Positions 11,901-23,200 of a DNA stretch of 64,000 nucleotides are shown here, one piece after another. Location of the stretch: contig BDSI01000075.1 of NCBI GenBank assembly GCA_003117195.1, positions 426,852 through 490,851 of the forward strand. The letters are read 5' to 3'. The translations under genes and the position numbers were made by a program. The notes under the pieces were generated by a model that saw only the letters and a list, made by a program, of their open reading frames with translations, was not told where the DNA came from and did not search any database. The stretch is from Eudorina sp. 2006-703-Eu-15. Its lineage: Eukaryota > Chlorophyta > Chlorophyceae > Chlamydomonadales > Volvocaceae. Every line of letters begins with the position of its first letter. Within the stretch, counting starts at the first letter, position 1.

Positions 11901-13585
11901 AGCCCTCTCAGCTCCCACCTTTTGCACATTCTTGAGCAGGAGCGTGCCGTCCCCCACCAGCTCCACGAGCCCCGCCTTCTCCCCCCGCCCGAACAGCTCC
12001 GCACCGTACGGATCCAGCCGGGCGCAGTCCAGGTAGGCCATAGGGCCCTCCCGGCCGGGGCCGCCAAAGTGGATCAGCGTGGCGATGTTGGATTTCTGGA
12101 GGCCCGGCTCCCCGAAGACGAGGACCGCCTTCCTGCGGGCGTGGGTGTGTGTGGGGCCGCGGAAGGGTGGGTTTCGGACGGGCCCTGGGGTCGGTGCACG
12201 GTGCGGGGTACACACGTGGGGGAGGCTACGACGCGAGGCGGGTACGACACGGGTCTAGGAGCGTTGAAGACTCCCACGTCCAGCACAGGCCTCTACCGGA
12301 CGGCGGGGTCAGAGAGCTACGGCGTCTCTAGATCGGGCTAGCCGCACTGCAGCAGGCGACGGCTATCCAGGTACTCGGAACTCAAGCGCCCCTTCCCTTC
12401 CCTCCCCTCCTGCCCTCGGACGGTACTCGGGCACCAGTCCCGCGCCCCTTGCTCCACAGCACCCGATACACCCGACCCCGACCTCCCCGTTGGCGCCATA
12501 TGAAGATCTGATATTGCGTATTGGGCACCCTAAGGATCCCCTTCCCCGGGGTAGTCCCCACAGGCCGAGCACCACGGACGGACGGACGGACGGAGTACTC
12601 GAGGCGACGCACCGGCTGGGGTCGCGGGCGGCCGTCACCACCTGCCGCCTCAGCTGCTCAGCGAACTTGGAGGCGCCTACGATGCCGTGGGTGGGGGAAG
12701 CCACCAGGTAGGGCGCGAGGGCGCGGAGGCGCTTGCGCTCTTGCTGCGGGCCAATGGCGTTGAGAAGGGGATAAATGCGAAGAAAGCCGAGAACCAGCCA
12801 GCCCGGGGACGGGGGCGGGGAAGAGGCGGCCGACGGAGCGTGCAGACCGGTGATGAAAGGTGGGAGGTGCGGGAAGGGCGGGTCATAATCAGGGATTTTG
12901 TGTGCGAGCCAATGCTGTCTTGTAGTGCTTACAACCGCCTGGCGGTGGAGTGGTTGCACCCGAGGCGCGGGCGCGGACAAGTTCGGCACTCCAGCGGATA
13001 AATGCCCGATCCCCTGCTGACACTGGTATGGAGTTAAGCATAGCAGTGGAGACGAGCAGATGTGGTGTGCAGGTCGAAAGGAAGTACGTGCATGGTACGG
13101 CCGGACAAATACCGGTACACCTATTCACTTGCCGGATATGACTCGCGTGTATTGTTGTTGCATTCAATTGAGTTCTTTGTTGTTTCACATTGGCTCGCTT
13201 GGAACGTAAGGTGTGCGGCGCGTGCTTGGGGCACCAACGACAGCTTCTGGTAAATCGCAACGACAAAATGTCATCGAGGTTAAGAATGAGATTCATCACT
13301 TGCCTGCATCTCCTCGTTGAGCTCCTCCAGCTTTTCGAGCTTCTCGGTAAGCTGTGCCTCCGGTTCGGGCTCCAGGCTCCCCAGTGCGCCAGCAGCAGCG
13401 AGACCCGTGACATTTCGCAGCTGGCATGGAGGCGTTGCCCGTAGCACAGGTGATGCATAACGCTTGCAAATGAATGGCAGGGAAGCCCGTCGTCCAAGGG
13501 CTGGCGAGGGATGCAAGCTGACGGGTTTCTGCCGACTGAATGACAAGCTCGCACATGTATCAACCCGCCCTGACTTGAAAGCCAT
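5953..13585 (-). CDS. AAA+ (enhancer-binding-protein-like) / membrane polyferredoxin fusion protein
   Basis: Fifteen exons on the minus strand: 13585-13304, 12743-12613, 12132-11919, 11489-11310, 11103-10897, 10423-10316, 9999-9905, 9639-9585, 9387-9195, 8988-8734, 8479-8337, 8058-7944, 7584-7079, 6679-6599 and 6093-5953. All junction phases agree and give 901 aa. Residues 1-60 are Arg/Ser-rich and acid-poor, like a plastid transit peptide; a short acidic coiled segment follows. Residues 95-374 resemble the AAA+ domain of sigma54 activators: GEPGLQKSN at the Walker A site (145-153), GTLLLKNV where GTLFLDE is usual (200-207), VIMTSNR (sensor I) and WPGNITEL (sensor II region). Residues 380-901 have several hydrophobic helices and CxxCP (455-458), CxxxCP (544-548), Cys572/576/581 and C613-x2-C616-x2-C619-x3-C623-P, as in NosR/NapH polyferredoxins. 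The first intron uses a GC donor (cag, then gcaagt). Exon 1 is the least certain part. The family assignment is from motifs only. Confidence 0.85.
8661..8735. repeat. C-rich simple repeat (ccctcac)n in an intron
   Basis: Tandem ccctcac/ccccctcac units in the AAA+/polyferredoxin gene, directly downstream of the donor of exon 10. On the transcribed (minus) strand this is a run of ggtgaggg repeats able to form a G-quadruplex next to the 5' splice site. Confidence 0.85.
9640..9732. repeat. 12-bp tandem repeat in an intron
   Basis: About seven copies of a 12-bp unit (cagtcaggggca, with cagacaggggca variants) lie just upstream, in transcript sense, of the acceptor of exon 8 of the AAA+/polyferredoxin gene. 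In the transcript this is a ctgtgcccctga repeat that also serves as pyrimidine-rich sequence before the acceptor. Confidence 0.85.
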
Positions 13586-14701
13586 GTCGAAAGTTGAAAT
13601 CTTTCCGTATAGGAAAGTCTTCGGACTGGGTCACGAAATGCTCAGCCGGGCCCGCACCATTGCAGGTTTAACTTATGCCAGATCAATTTTTGACGAAAAC
13701 ATAACAACAATTCCTTGAACCTGCAAGTCCCAAGAGACGAGTCCGAGTGTCCGACGATATGTCTCCAGTACAATCGGTTTGTACGTTCGCGTCCGTTGTG
13801 GGTTCCAACAGCTAGCATCGCTCAGTGTCACTGGCGAGGTGGAGTACCTGCACAAATCTAAGAAATCCCTCTTGAAGCAAGATAAGATTGGGCCGAGCCA
13901 AAATGTTAAAGAACCGGCTCCGAAACGTCAGTTTACAAGCAGTCCGCCGATGTACTGCTGCTGGCCCAATTTGCTGGGTACTCGACTTGATCACTCCAGG
14001 GGAAAACGGGAGCAAAATCCTGCGGACCTCACCGTTTGCGACGGCAAGCTGAAACCTATCCGACGCTAGCAACACCAAATCCACGGCTCTACGCATCGGC
14101 CTCCAGGCCGAGAGACGCCACACAAACCCTTTCCCCACTAACCTTCACACGGCCACTCACTCAAGTACGCCAAGCGCGCATGTATCACGGGCCTGCACGG
14201 GCAAACGACCTCACAGCGAAAACCTGCTCATCAGGAAACCATGCGGACTGCGCGTTGCACTTTCGCTGTATCGTCCGGACATCCTAATGCAAGTTCGCGC
14301 CACAAGCCGCATCGCACGTCACGCACGCGCGTCCCATATTCATCAAGCTCCACCTGCACGCGCTACGCCAAACACCTGTCACGCCGTATGCGCGCCTAGA
14401 TGTTCGGCCATATCAACCTCTCCGCCCCCGCCTTAAGCGCACGCCTAAACTAAGACCAGTAAAGTCTTATTGCATGCGAACCACCGCACCCTCACCACAA
14501 GATACCTGCAGCCCCTACCCGGCTCATATTCTACCCCCTTGTCATTGGTATGTAATGTATGCACCCGGTCACCCTAGGGTCACTGACCACCCTCACACGC
14601 GCGCGGGCCCGGCTGTCGGCGAGTACCGTCTCGCGGCATCGAACTTTCCGACGAACCCAATTTGGGGTCGGCGGGACCATACTTCCTGCGACACCCTTCC
14701 T
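13586..14701. other. intergenic region between two minus-strand genes
   Basis: About 1.1 kb, less GC-rich than the flanking exons. It should hold the 3' untranslated region of the 14702-18282 gene (a minus-strand TGTAA lies at about 13932-13936) and the promoter of the AAA+/polyferredoxin gene. No other gene is seen. Confidence 0.5.
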
Positions 14702-17700
14702 TCACCCCCACCGGCGGAACAGCCCCTCGCCCGATTCCTCCAGCACCGGGTGCGGCAGCCGCTGGTGACCGCTCACGTGGCTGCTCCCTGCGGCGGCCCC
14801 CTTGCTGGCATATGCCGCCGTGGGGCGCATGGCCCGCGACTCCCCGACCGCAACCGAATTGTTGGCCATGGACATGCCCACCGACTGGGCCATCCAGTTG
14901 ATCCAGTGCTTCTGGCGGTGCTGCGAGGCGCACACCGAATCTGCGACGCCGCCGTAGCCCACGTTGGACTCGCCGTTGCTGAGGCCGCTGGCGCTGCGCC
15001 GGGCGGCTCCGAAGGCGCCGCTTTCGGCCGGGTCAGGCCCCGCCGCGGACACTCGCGACGCAGCTGCCACAGCTACTGCCACGGAGGCGTCACCACTGGC
15101 GGTCGACTCCGTGTCCGGATCGGTTGCGGCAGCAGCGGCGTTGATATGGGCTACAGTGGCGTTCCCGGCCATCGGATGAGGGACAGCGACGACCGCCGAG
15201 GTGGTTTCGCCGCTGCTGACGGGACCGTCGATGACGCTGGAGGCGTCTTCTTCCAGGGAGCCGCCGCTGCCGCCGGCGGTGTCCTGGGAGGCCGCGTCGG
15301 CGCAGAAGCTGACGTCCGGCGGCCCTGCTGCGTGTGCGAGATGTGCCACCCCCGCAGGCGCCTCCGGCGGCCCAGCGGCGTAAGCGGCGCCGTAGCGCCT
15401 GCTGCCGCTGCCGCGCTGCTGCAACGCGGTGACCGTGGTATTGAGCGCAACGAACCGCTGGCTGCCGGAAGCTGCCGAAGAGGAACTTGTCCGGGCGGCA
15501 GCCGCCACAGCAGCAGCAACAGAGGCAGCTGGTGCTGGCGCCTGCTGGGTTGTGGCGGCTGCGTCAGCTCGCTCGCCTGCGGCGCGCAGGACCTCCTTCA
15601 TGCGGTCCATCTCCGGTCCGTCGATGAAGCTGGGCCGGATGGACGCGAAATTGACACCATCGTCGTCATCACCAGCGATGCAGGCGCCGGTGTACACGGG
15701 CGCGGGCGCTGGGGGTGCAAGCGGAGGCGCCGCCGCGGCCCCGCCGTACCGCGACTGCGAGCCCTGCCGCTGCATCATCCGTGGGGCACCTGCGAGCAAC
15801 ACCTGCTGCGGCGTCGTGGCGGCGAGTGAGAAGTTGTCAGCGGATGCACCCACGCCGTCATCGACGTAGTCGTCGTCGTCGCTGCGGGCGCTGACGACCC
15901 GTGAATCCGCATCCCTGGCCGGCGTTGTGGTGGCGGTCACAGCTCGTTGCAGTTGCGTGGAAACCGCATCAGAGGCGGTTTGTGGGGGTGCTGCGGTGCG
16001 GCGCAGAGTCGGCGGCGCGGTCGCGTTGTTCCGGGCGTATACACCATCTGAGCGGCCGCTGCCACCGGGCGCCGCAGCGGTGTTACTGCCGCTGTCCGAC
16101 CCCATGCGTGCCAGGGCGCTCAGCGCCGCACCGCCCGGCGCGACCACGCCTGCGGCGTTGCTGATCATGTGGCCGGCGCCGTTGCCCCGCTGGGAGCTTG
16201 CGGCGGCAGACCCTACGTTCACGCGCGTGTTCAACCCAGCTGAGGATTCGGTGCCGCTGCCCAGGCCGTTGCTGCTCGCTGCATTCGTGGCGCGCAGCCC
16301 CCGCTTGGAGCTGCGGGAGTTCAGCGCGGCAGGCTGCTGACTCGGTGTCGCTGCTTGGGCGCCGCCGGCCGCAAAGGGGGACGCGAGCCTCGCCGCAGCG
16401 GCAGCAGCGTGTCCAGCGGTGAAGGACTCGCCCAGCAAGACCCGGGACGGAGTCGAGCTGCTGTCACAGCGGGGCCCTTCCGTGTCCGCCTCGGCGATGG
16501 GCGTCATGGTGCTCATCCGGTAGCTGTCCCACGGGACCGCGGGGTCCATGGAGCTCAGGGCGGTGCCACCGCCGCCGGCCGCGCTGCCGCTACCCCGCCC
16601 CGCGGCGCTGCCGCTGCCATTGAGCATGGCGTGGTCGATCATGGAAGACAGTTTGGAGGACGTGATGGTGTCATACGCGGCGGCTTGAAGGTCGCGGGAG
16701 CTGCCCGGCCTGGGCGGCGGCAGCGGCGCCTCCGCACTGGAGGCTTGCGCCCGCATAGGGCTGCGGGCGGCGGAGGCGGCAGTGCAGGCGGACATCGCAC
16801 CGCCATTGCCGACGCTGGGGGCCTGGGTCGGGAGCTGCGACGCGTGCGACGCGGACGGGTCCAGCGCGAGACTGAAGAGGGAGGCGTCGCTTGCGGAGAG
16901 GCCGGAGGCGGTGGGGCCGCCGGCTGGCTGTTTGCTGGGCTGCGAGACGCTGCTGGTTTGATCGGACGGGTGATGGGCATCGTCCGCTGTGGGGCGCATG
17001 GGGCCACGAGGCACGTCAGCGGGAAATGGGGGCGCAATCAAGCGTCCCAGGTAGCTGAAAGTAACGTTGCTATACAGGATGTCTAGGATTTCGGCTCGCG
17101 TATGAATGATTACCCGGTCGAACTACAACTTACCGCGGCGCTGAAGCGTCTGGGAGAGGTGCGAGAGTTTCGGTCCCTGCACGGCAAGACAGGCGGTGGA
17201 TTATGATTTGGTGGTATGGGGCGGATACGTTGAGGCTGCATAGGCCTTGCGATGTAGCCAGCGGCTCACCTGCATCCACGCAGATATGACCTCCGAGTCC
17301 GCAGAGTCCGGCGGCTTCAGCGCTTTTGGCACGTCGAACTTCGGCGGGCTGCGGACAGTGCTGATCGGCAGGGCCGATGGAATGGGGAACGACGTCGAAT
17401 CTGCGAGGGTGCTCTCGCCCTCGTCGTTTGAGCAAGCGGTCGTGTAGGTAGGGACGGCGGGCCCGGCACCGACGTGTGGCGAATCGGTGACCTCTGGCGG
17501 CGGTATGGAGCTAGAGGCCGGCGCTGCGGTTGCAGTGCAGGAGGGCAGCGGATGCGTGTTGGCATTCAGTGCCTTCCATCCTCTCAGGCATCAAGAGTTC
17601 CCGGTCGCGCGCTCCTCCAGGTTTCTGGCGCTTTTTATACCAGCACTCCAGTCACTTCCCTCCAACCTATGTAGGGAACGCTCATGACAATACAGCCGCT

Positions 17701-18282
17701 GTGCGCTGCCTTAGCAGTCCTAGGTGAGAGTGAAGCCAGCACCAGCAGCCACCGCGCACGATGGGGCACAAGGCCCAATGGCTCGCTCAGTACATGCGCA
17801 AGCGGGGTGCATGCGCGAGTTGCTGGACACTTACTGCTGCGGGATTCTGCGCTGCTTGCGCTCGCCGTCTGGGAGGCTTGCTGCTGCGCCCGCCGCAGGC
17901 TTGTCCGCCCCCGACCGAACAACGTGACCACCTGGTCCGGGGTCTCGCCGACGCTGCTGGCGATCCCGCTGGCCGATGGCGCCTCATTCGCCGCTGTGGC
18001 CGTGAGAGACATCGAGCCTTGCCGAACGGCTGAAGGCGTCGTCTCTTCCGGTTCCGGGATGTCCAGCCGCGGGGGCGCAACTACGGGGCCGTGGACGGAG
18101 ATGCGCGGCTTGTCTGCCACGCGAGGCGGGGGCGTCACCGCACTGGGCAGCCGCATTTCCTGCTGGAGCGCGGCCACATCGTGGCTGCGTCCGGCACCGC
18201 TGCCGGTATTCGCGCGCTGCATGGCCCGCAGCGCCGCAAGGAGCGGACCGTGAGATCCTGGCCATTGTCCCGTGGGGTGCAT
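14702..18282 (-). CDS. unrecognised Ser/Ala-rich protein, mostly disordered
   Basis: Three exons on the minus strand, 18282-17835, 17580-17270 and 17122-14702, with matching phases, giving about 1059 aa. I do not recognise the protein. The N-terminal 250 residues are Pro/Ser/Ala-rich. Residues about 250-295 are the only ordered-looking part: SEVISAWMQ joins FDRVIIHTRAEIL at the exon 2/3 junction, followed by DILYSNVTFSYLGRL. The last 760 residues are low-complexity Ala/Ser/Gly/Thr with acidic patches (DDDDYVDDG, GDDDDGVNF) and a C-terminal segment with HWINWMAQSVGMSMANN. No signal peptide or clear membrane span is seen. The exon 1 donor (gtaagt) and the acceptor before FDRVI (gttgtag) are inferred from phase and are the weakest points. 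The start is the first in-frame ATG; extra upstream exons are possible. Confidence 0.6.
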
Positions 18283-20220
18283 TAGGGAAGGGCATCTTGA
18301 TGGGAATGGGCGTTCTCTTGCTCAGTTGTTCAGTTAAACATGGGACACGTTGATTGCAATTGTCATAAGATTGGCGTACCGTTGGCGCCTGAGCCCGACC
18401 GCAAGCGAGCCGCGTGATGGGCCGTGACGTAGAGGAAGGTGTGAGACTGGAAAATGGAGCATGGGTAGCAGCAGCCAGCGCCAATCTCCGAGAATGATGT
18501 GGGATTCCGCAGGCCATACTTGCCCCTGCGAAGATGGGCAGCGATGTCGATGACGTGTGGAGTGCGGGATAATACCCGTTTCAGGACCAATTTGCTGTTT
18601 CAGAGCAGGGCCTGTCAGGGCCTTTCGAGGTCCTATCTGTTGCATGAAAACACATGTGCTGCCGTCTTACCGAATCCGCTGACGTTGAATCAAGTTCTCC
18701 GTGCAGACAACTGGGAGTCCCATGCAGATGATCCTGCACGAGCACCAGGGTGCGCATGGGGTCTGGGAAAACACGTCACGAGTATCCTTGTGCAACCAGA
18801 CCAAGTGGGAACGCAACTAACCCGCATGTGAGCTGCGAGCGACACGTCCTGCGATAGTCTTCGAGACCCCGAGGCCCGATGGCGAAACCACTGCGAGGTT
18901 TCGTGAAGACACGAGTTAGCCGCTTGCGGAAGGTAACTTGCGTGCTCAGGGACTCACTCGGCGCACGGAATTCCATGCAAGTGAGATGAGTTATCTTCAC
19001 CATCGAGGAGCGAGCTGTTCGCCGCAAGGACAGCGGCGGGGCAGAGGCAGGCCTGCAGTTCAACACCACGTCTTCCTGTCAATACCACTCGATTAAAGGA
19101 TAACGATAGTAATCCTGAGATGATGCTGTTTCACCTGTAGGAGCAGCTTCACGCCAACCTGCGGCGCAACGCAGCACGATGTGTCATTTCTGTCGCGGCC
19201 CGCAAGCTTTTGTTTCAGTTTCGAAGACATACCCGTTCTTGATTCGTAGGGTCCACATAGCTGAAGCATCCCAACGAACGGGCTGCAGACAGAACGAGCG
19301 GTCAATTTGGCTGACTTAATTCCGCAGCTGTCAAAGCAAGCGAACTGTTCCTCACCGCCACAAGCCAAAACGTCTTGAGGTTCATCCTCAAGAGCACTGC
19401 TAGCCATCACAAATTTTTCACCAAGAGAATTGATGCTCCTCGTTGTCCGAATTTGTGTTTCTGCCCTTACGAAATCATAATGAGCGCCATTCCTAAGTGC
19501 AAAGTGCTCTATACCTTCATACGACGTAATGTGATGCAAAGAACATGTGTATACAACTGAGGTGTTTTGCCAGCATATAGGATCCAAACCGGGAAACCGA
19601 CAACGGTCGCCAAAACTTGTCAATGATGGGAGTGTGGAAAAGCAATTGCATCAACAGGATTTCTGGTAGGAACAGTGTAATGAAAGAAAGACCCTAGCAA
19701 AGCTGCTGATATCTGGCACAGCACGCCCCGCATCATCGCACGCGTGCTGTTCCGGGCCCACGTTCCCTTCACGGATTTTGGCGATGATGGCGTTCAGTCT
19801 CCCTTGCATCGTAGTTACTGGTACCAAATTGGTTGCGTTCTGCGTTTCTTTTCATCGACCATGACGTCCGACCAGGATGCCTAGAAACACCTGCGAAAGC
19901 GCACTACATAAGCGGTTTGGCGGGTATTGGTGACGCAGAATCGTTACGGTGTCGTCCGAAGGCTCTGCCCGAGACGTATGTTGTGTCCTCATCCTCTCTC
20001 CTACCCATCCGCGCTCCCACGCATGTAACTAGATATCTAACCATCCGGCGAGGCACCTCTCTGAGGCGTCCCCTGCCGCCCTCTTCCCCCCCCCCGGTCC
20101 ATAACATCTTCCACCTCCTCCCCACTACAACCACCACCACAACTATTGCCACTTCGCAGGCCCCCGATGGCCAACACCGCCACGGGCACTCATCAGGCCC
20201 CCGCCTGAACCTCGTTCATC
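18283..20220. other. gene-poor, lower-GC stretch
   Basis: About 1.9 kb between two minus-strand genes, clearly poorer in GC than the exons. It should contain the promoter of the 14702-18282 gene and the 3' untranslated region of RRP6. A 176-codon minus-strand open frame at 19093-19623 has Cys-rich, uneven composition, no splice context and no recognisable domain, so it is not called as a gene. Confidence 0.5.
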
Positions 20221-23200
20221 TTATTTAAATGTGAAGCTGCGGTTGCCCGATCGGGGCATCACCGCGGACCGCTTGCCGCCCTTCATCAAAAATTCGTCCG
20301 GAATGTCGTACGGGTTAAACGCCGTCGGCTGCCGCCCGCCGCGGCCCCGGCCGCGGTCGCCGCCGCCGCCGCCGCGGCCCCGGCCCCGGTCGCCGGAACG
20401 TCCCGCCTCCCGCGCCTCCGGAGCTGGGGGTGCCAGGTTGGTCCGCGGGAAGTCCGCCATAAGGCCCCTGGGCTCGGGTCTGCAGCGGCCACCGCCGCGG
20501 CCTCGGCCTCGGCCGCGCCCCCGCCCTTGCTGCTGCTGCTGCTGCTGCTGTTGCTGCTCTTGTTCTTGCTGTCCTTTCTTCAGCGCTGCCTTCTGCTGCT
20601 TGGGTTTACGCTTCTTGGCGAACGGACCTACGGTGTGGCCGCCGTCGCTGCCGCTGCCGTCACTGTCGCTGCCGTCGTCGTCGTATTCATCGGCGGCGCC
20701 GCCGCTGCCGCCAGCAGCGGCAGCGGTGGGCACCTCCGTGGTAAAACGACGTTTCCTGGGGCCGGCGGCAGCGGCACCGCCGCCGCCGCCCCCGGCAGCG
20801 GGTCCGCCGTCCTCCGCGCCGCCGGATTGCCGCTTCTTGCCCTTCCCGCCCTTATCCCTCCGTCCCATCTGGATGGAGAGTGGGCGTTACCGCACCAGGC
20901 AACAGCAATCCGTGTGTTTAGAAATGCAATCCGTGTGTGATTAACAAGAAGCCGTGTGTGAGAGCACTAAGAGGTCAAGGCGGCGCCCGAAGCGCGAGGC
21001 AACGAAGGCTGCGGAAGCGGGGTTTCCTTACCCGCCGCAAAACACCCACAAAAGGATTCCGCGCTTATTACTTCCGGATTGCGGCTAACACATACACACA
21101 CATCGCCTGTATCGCCTGGTGCGCTGGACTTCGCTTCCCGCGGCTCAGTTTCCGTTTACACACAGTTCCCTTTTACACCCACGCGTACCTGCGACAATGG
21201 CACGGGCACGTACTCCAGGATGTCCAGGCCCAGCTCGGCCCCCGCCACCCGCCGCTCCACACCGCCGGCGCCGTCACCTCCGCCGGCGCCGTCGTCGCCG
21301 CCACCGTCGTCGCGTCCGGCTCCCTCTTCTCCGCCATCCGCCTCACCTTCCTCGTCCTCATCGTCCGACATGGCAACGGACCGCACCCCTGGAGCCTCAC
21401 GACCCGTGCTTCCAGCATCGCCGGCGGCGGGGCCGCCGTCAGCACCCCCGCCGCCGCCACCGCCTGCTGCGGCGGTTCTCCGCGGCGCTGCCCCTGTCGC
21501 GGTGGCTTCCGCCTCCCGCTGTCCGTCGGCTCCGAGCACTATCTCCACGTCATCCCCTTCCGCCCGCATCGCCTCTACGGCCGCCCGAATGTCGGCGGCG
21601 GTGGCTGATGGCTTGGTGCGCTTGGGCTGCGGCGCCCCGCCGTTCGTGGTCGACTCGACGCCTATGTCCGCGTCGCCGTCAACGTCGAAGGCGGCGGCAC
21701 GTTCCCTTACAGTGGCGGCGGTGGCGGCGGCAGCACCGGCGGCGGCGCCAGCCGCCGCCGCCGCCGGCGCCGTCAAGAAGGGCAGCTCAAAGGTGGCGCG
21801 GAGGCGCTTGGCCCGCTGTCGCGCCAGTCGTTCCTCGTCGGCGTCATCACCGTCATTATCCGCCGCCGCAGGCTTCGCCGCGGGGGCTGCCGTACTCGAC
21901 GACACGCCCGCGCCGCCGCCACCGAACAAAGCACCCATCAGGGATGTACCGCCGGGGCGCTGCGTCAGTCGTACTGCGGCGGCCGACGGTCGCAGCGCCG
22001 GCGGCTTCGCGGGCGGCGCAGCAGCACCAGTGGCGCCGCTTGCGGCTGCTACCTCCTCCGCGGCCACAGCCTCACCTGCAGAAGGAGAGGCTTCCGAGGG
22101 TCCTGGTGGCGGCACCGCCGCTGTCGCTTCAGCAGCGGACGTCGCTGCGTTCGCCGCCGCCGCGCCGCCGCCGCCGCCGCCGAAGAGCGCCGCGGAGCGT
22201 GAAACCGCCGACCTGATCGGCGGTGGTTTGAGCGCCCGCGGCTTAAGGCCCCCGCCGGCCGCAGAGGCGGCGGCGGGCGCCGCCGCCCCAGCCCCAGGGC
22301 CTGGGCCTGTCTCCTCTCCGGCCGCCGCCCCTGCATCCCGCCCCGCCGCATCCGCACTCCCTGACACCCCTGCGGCGCCTGCTTGCTCGCCGGTAGCGGC
22401 AGGACCATCCCTAGTCTCCGGCACCGCCACCGACGCCGCCGCCTCCCCGGGCGGCGTTGTCGAGGTGTCGGCGGGCGATGCCACCGCTGTAGACGCCGCC
22501 GGCGCGGCCAGCATGGCCGTAGCAGCTACAGCCGCCGCCGTCTTCGCAGCTGCCGTACGGATCGGTGCCACAGCCCGGGGCTTGAGCGCCGGGAGCGCGG
22601 GGCGCGGCGGCGGCGCCGCCACCGCAGCGGCTGCTGGCTTCGCAGCAGCCGCCGGTGCAGTGGCGGCGGGTGCCGTACCCGGCGCAGCGACGGGCTGCGG
22701 CGGCTTGCAGTGCCGGGCGTCGTTGATGACCGCGATCAGCTCCCCGATTCGCCGTACAGCCACCTCCGACATTGCCCTTCCCAGGACCGACTGGATGCGC
22801 TTGGCGCCCTCTGCAGGTCAATCGAGACCCATGGGTCGGCGGTGATCACCGCGGAGAGACCATTCAGAGGTCAGTAAGTGCATCGCAATCAATACAGTGG
22901 GTCCTCGTGGTCCAGCGTCTGCTTCACCCCAAACCCCTTCTCCACCCCACCCCACCAACGAGTGCTGGATGTCTCCGGGTTCATTCTGGGCTTGCTCTTC
23001 CGTTCGACTCCACACCTCATCTCACCCCGGCCAAGGAAAAAGGACCCACCCGCCCACCCGCCCGCCCACCCGCCCACCCACCCGACCCACCCACCCCAAA
23101 CCGCCCACCCACCCACCCGGCATGGCCTGCGCCAGCGCCACCAGCTGCGCCTTGGACAGCACGTAGCCACTGCTCTCGTCCTCCGCCCGACACACCCGGT

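Noticed and set aside
14474..15829. 451-codon plus-strand open frame
   Set aside because: Antisense shadow of the last exon of the 14702-18282 gene; no recognisable content.
19093..19623. 176-codon minus-strand open frame in lower-GC DNA
   Set aside because: Uneven, Cys-rich composition, no domain, no neighbouring exon; probably chance in an AT-richer region.
21079..22845. 588-codon plus-strand open frame
   Set aside because: Antisense shadow of the Ala-rich RRP6 exon 22810-21189; the minus strand has phase-matched splice junctions and exonuclease domains.
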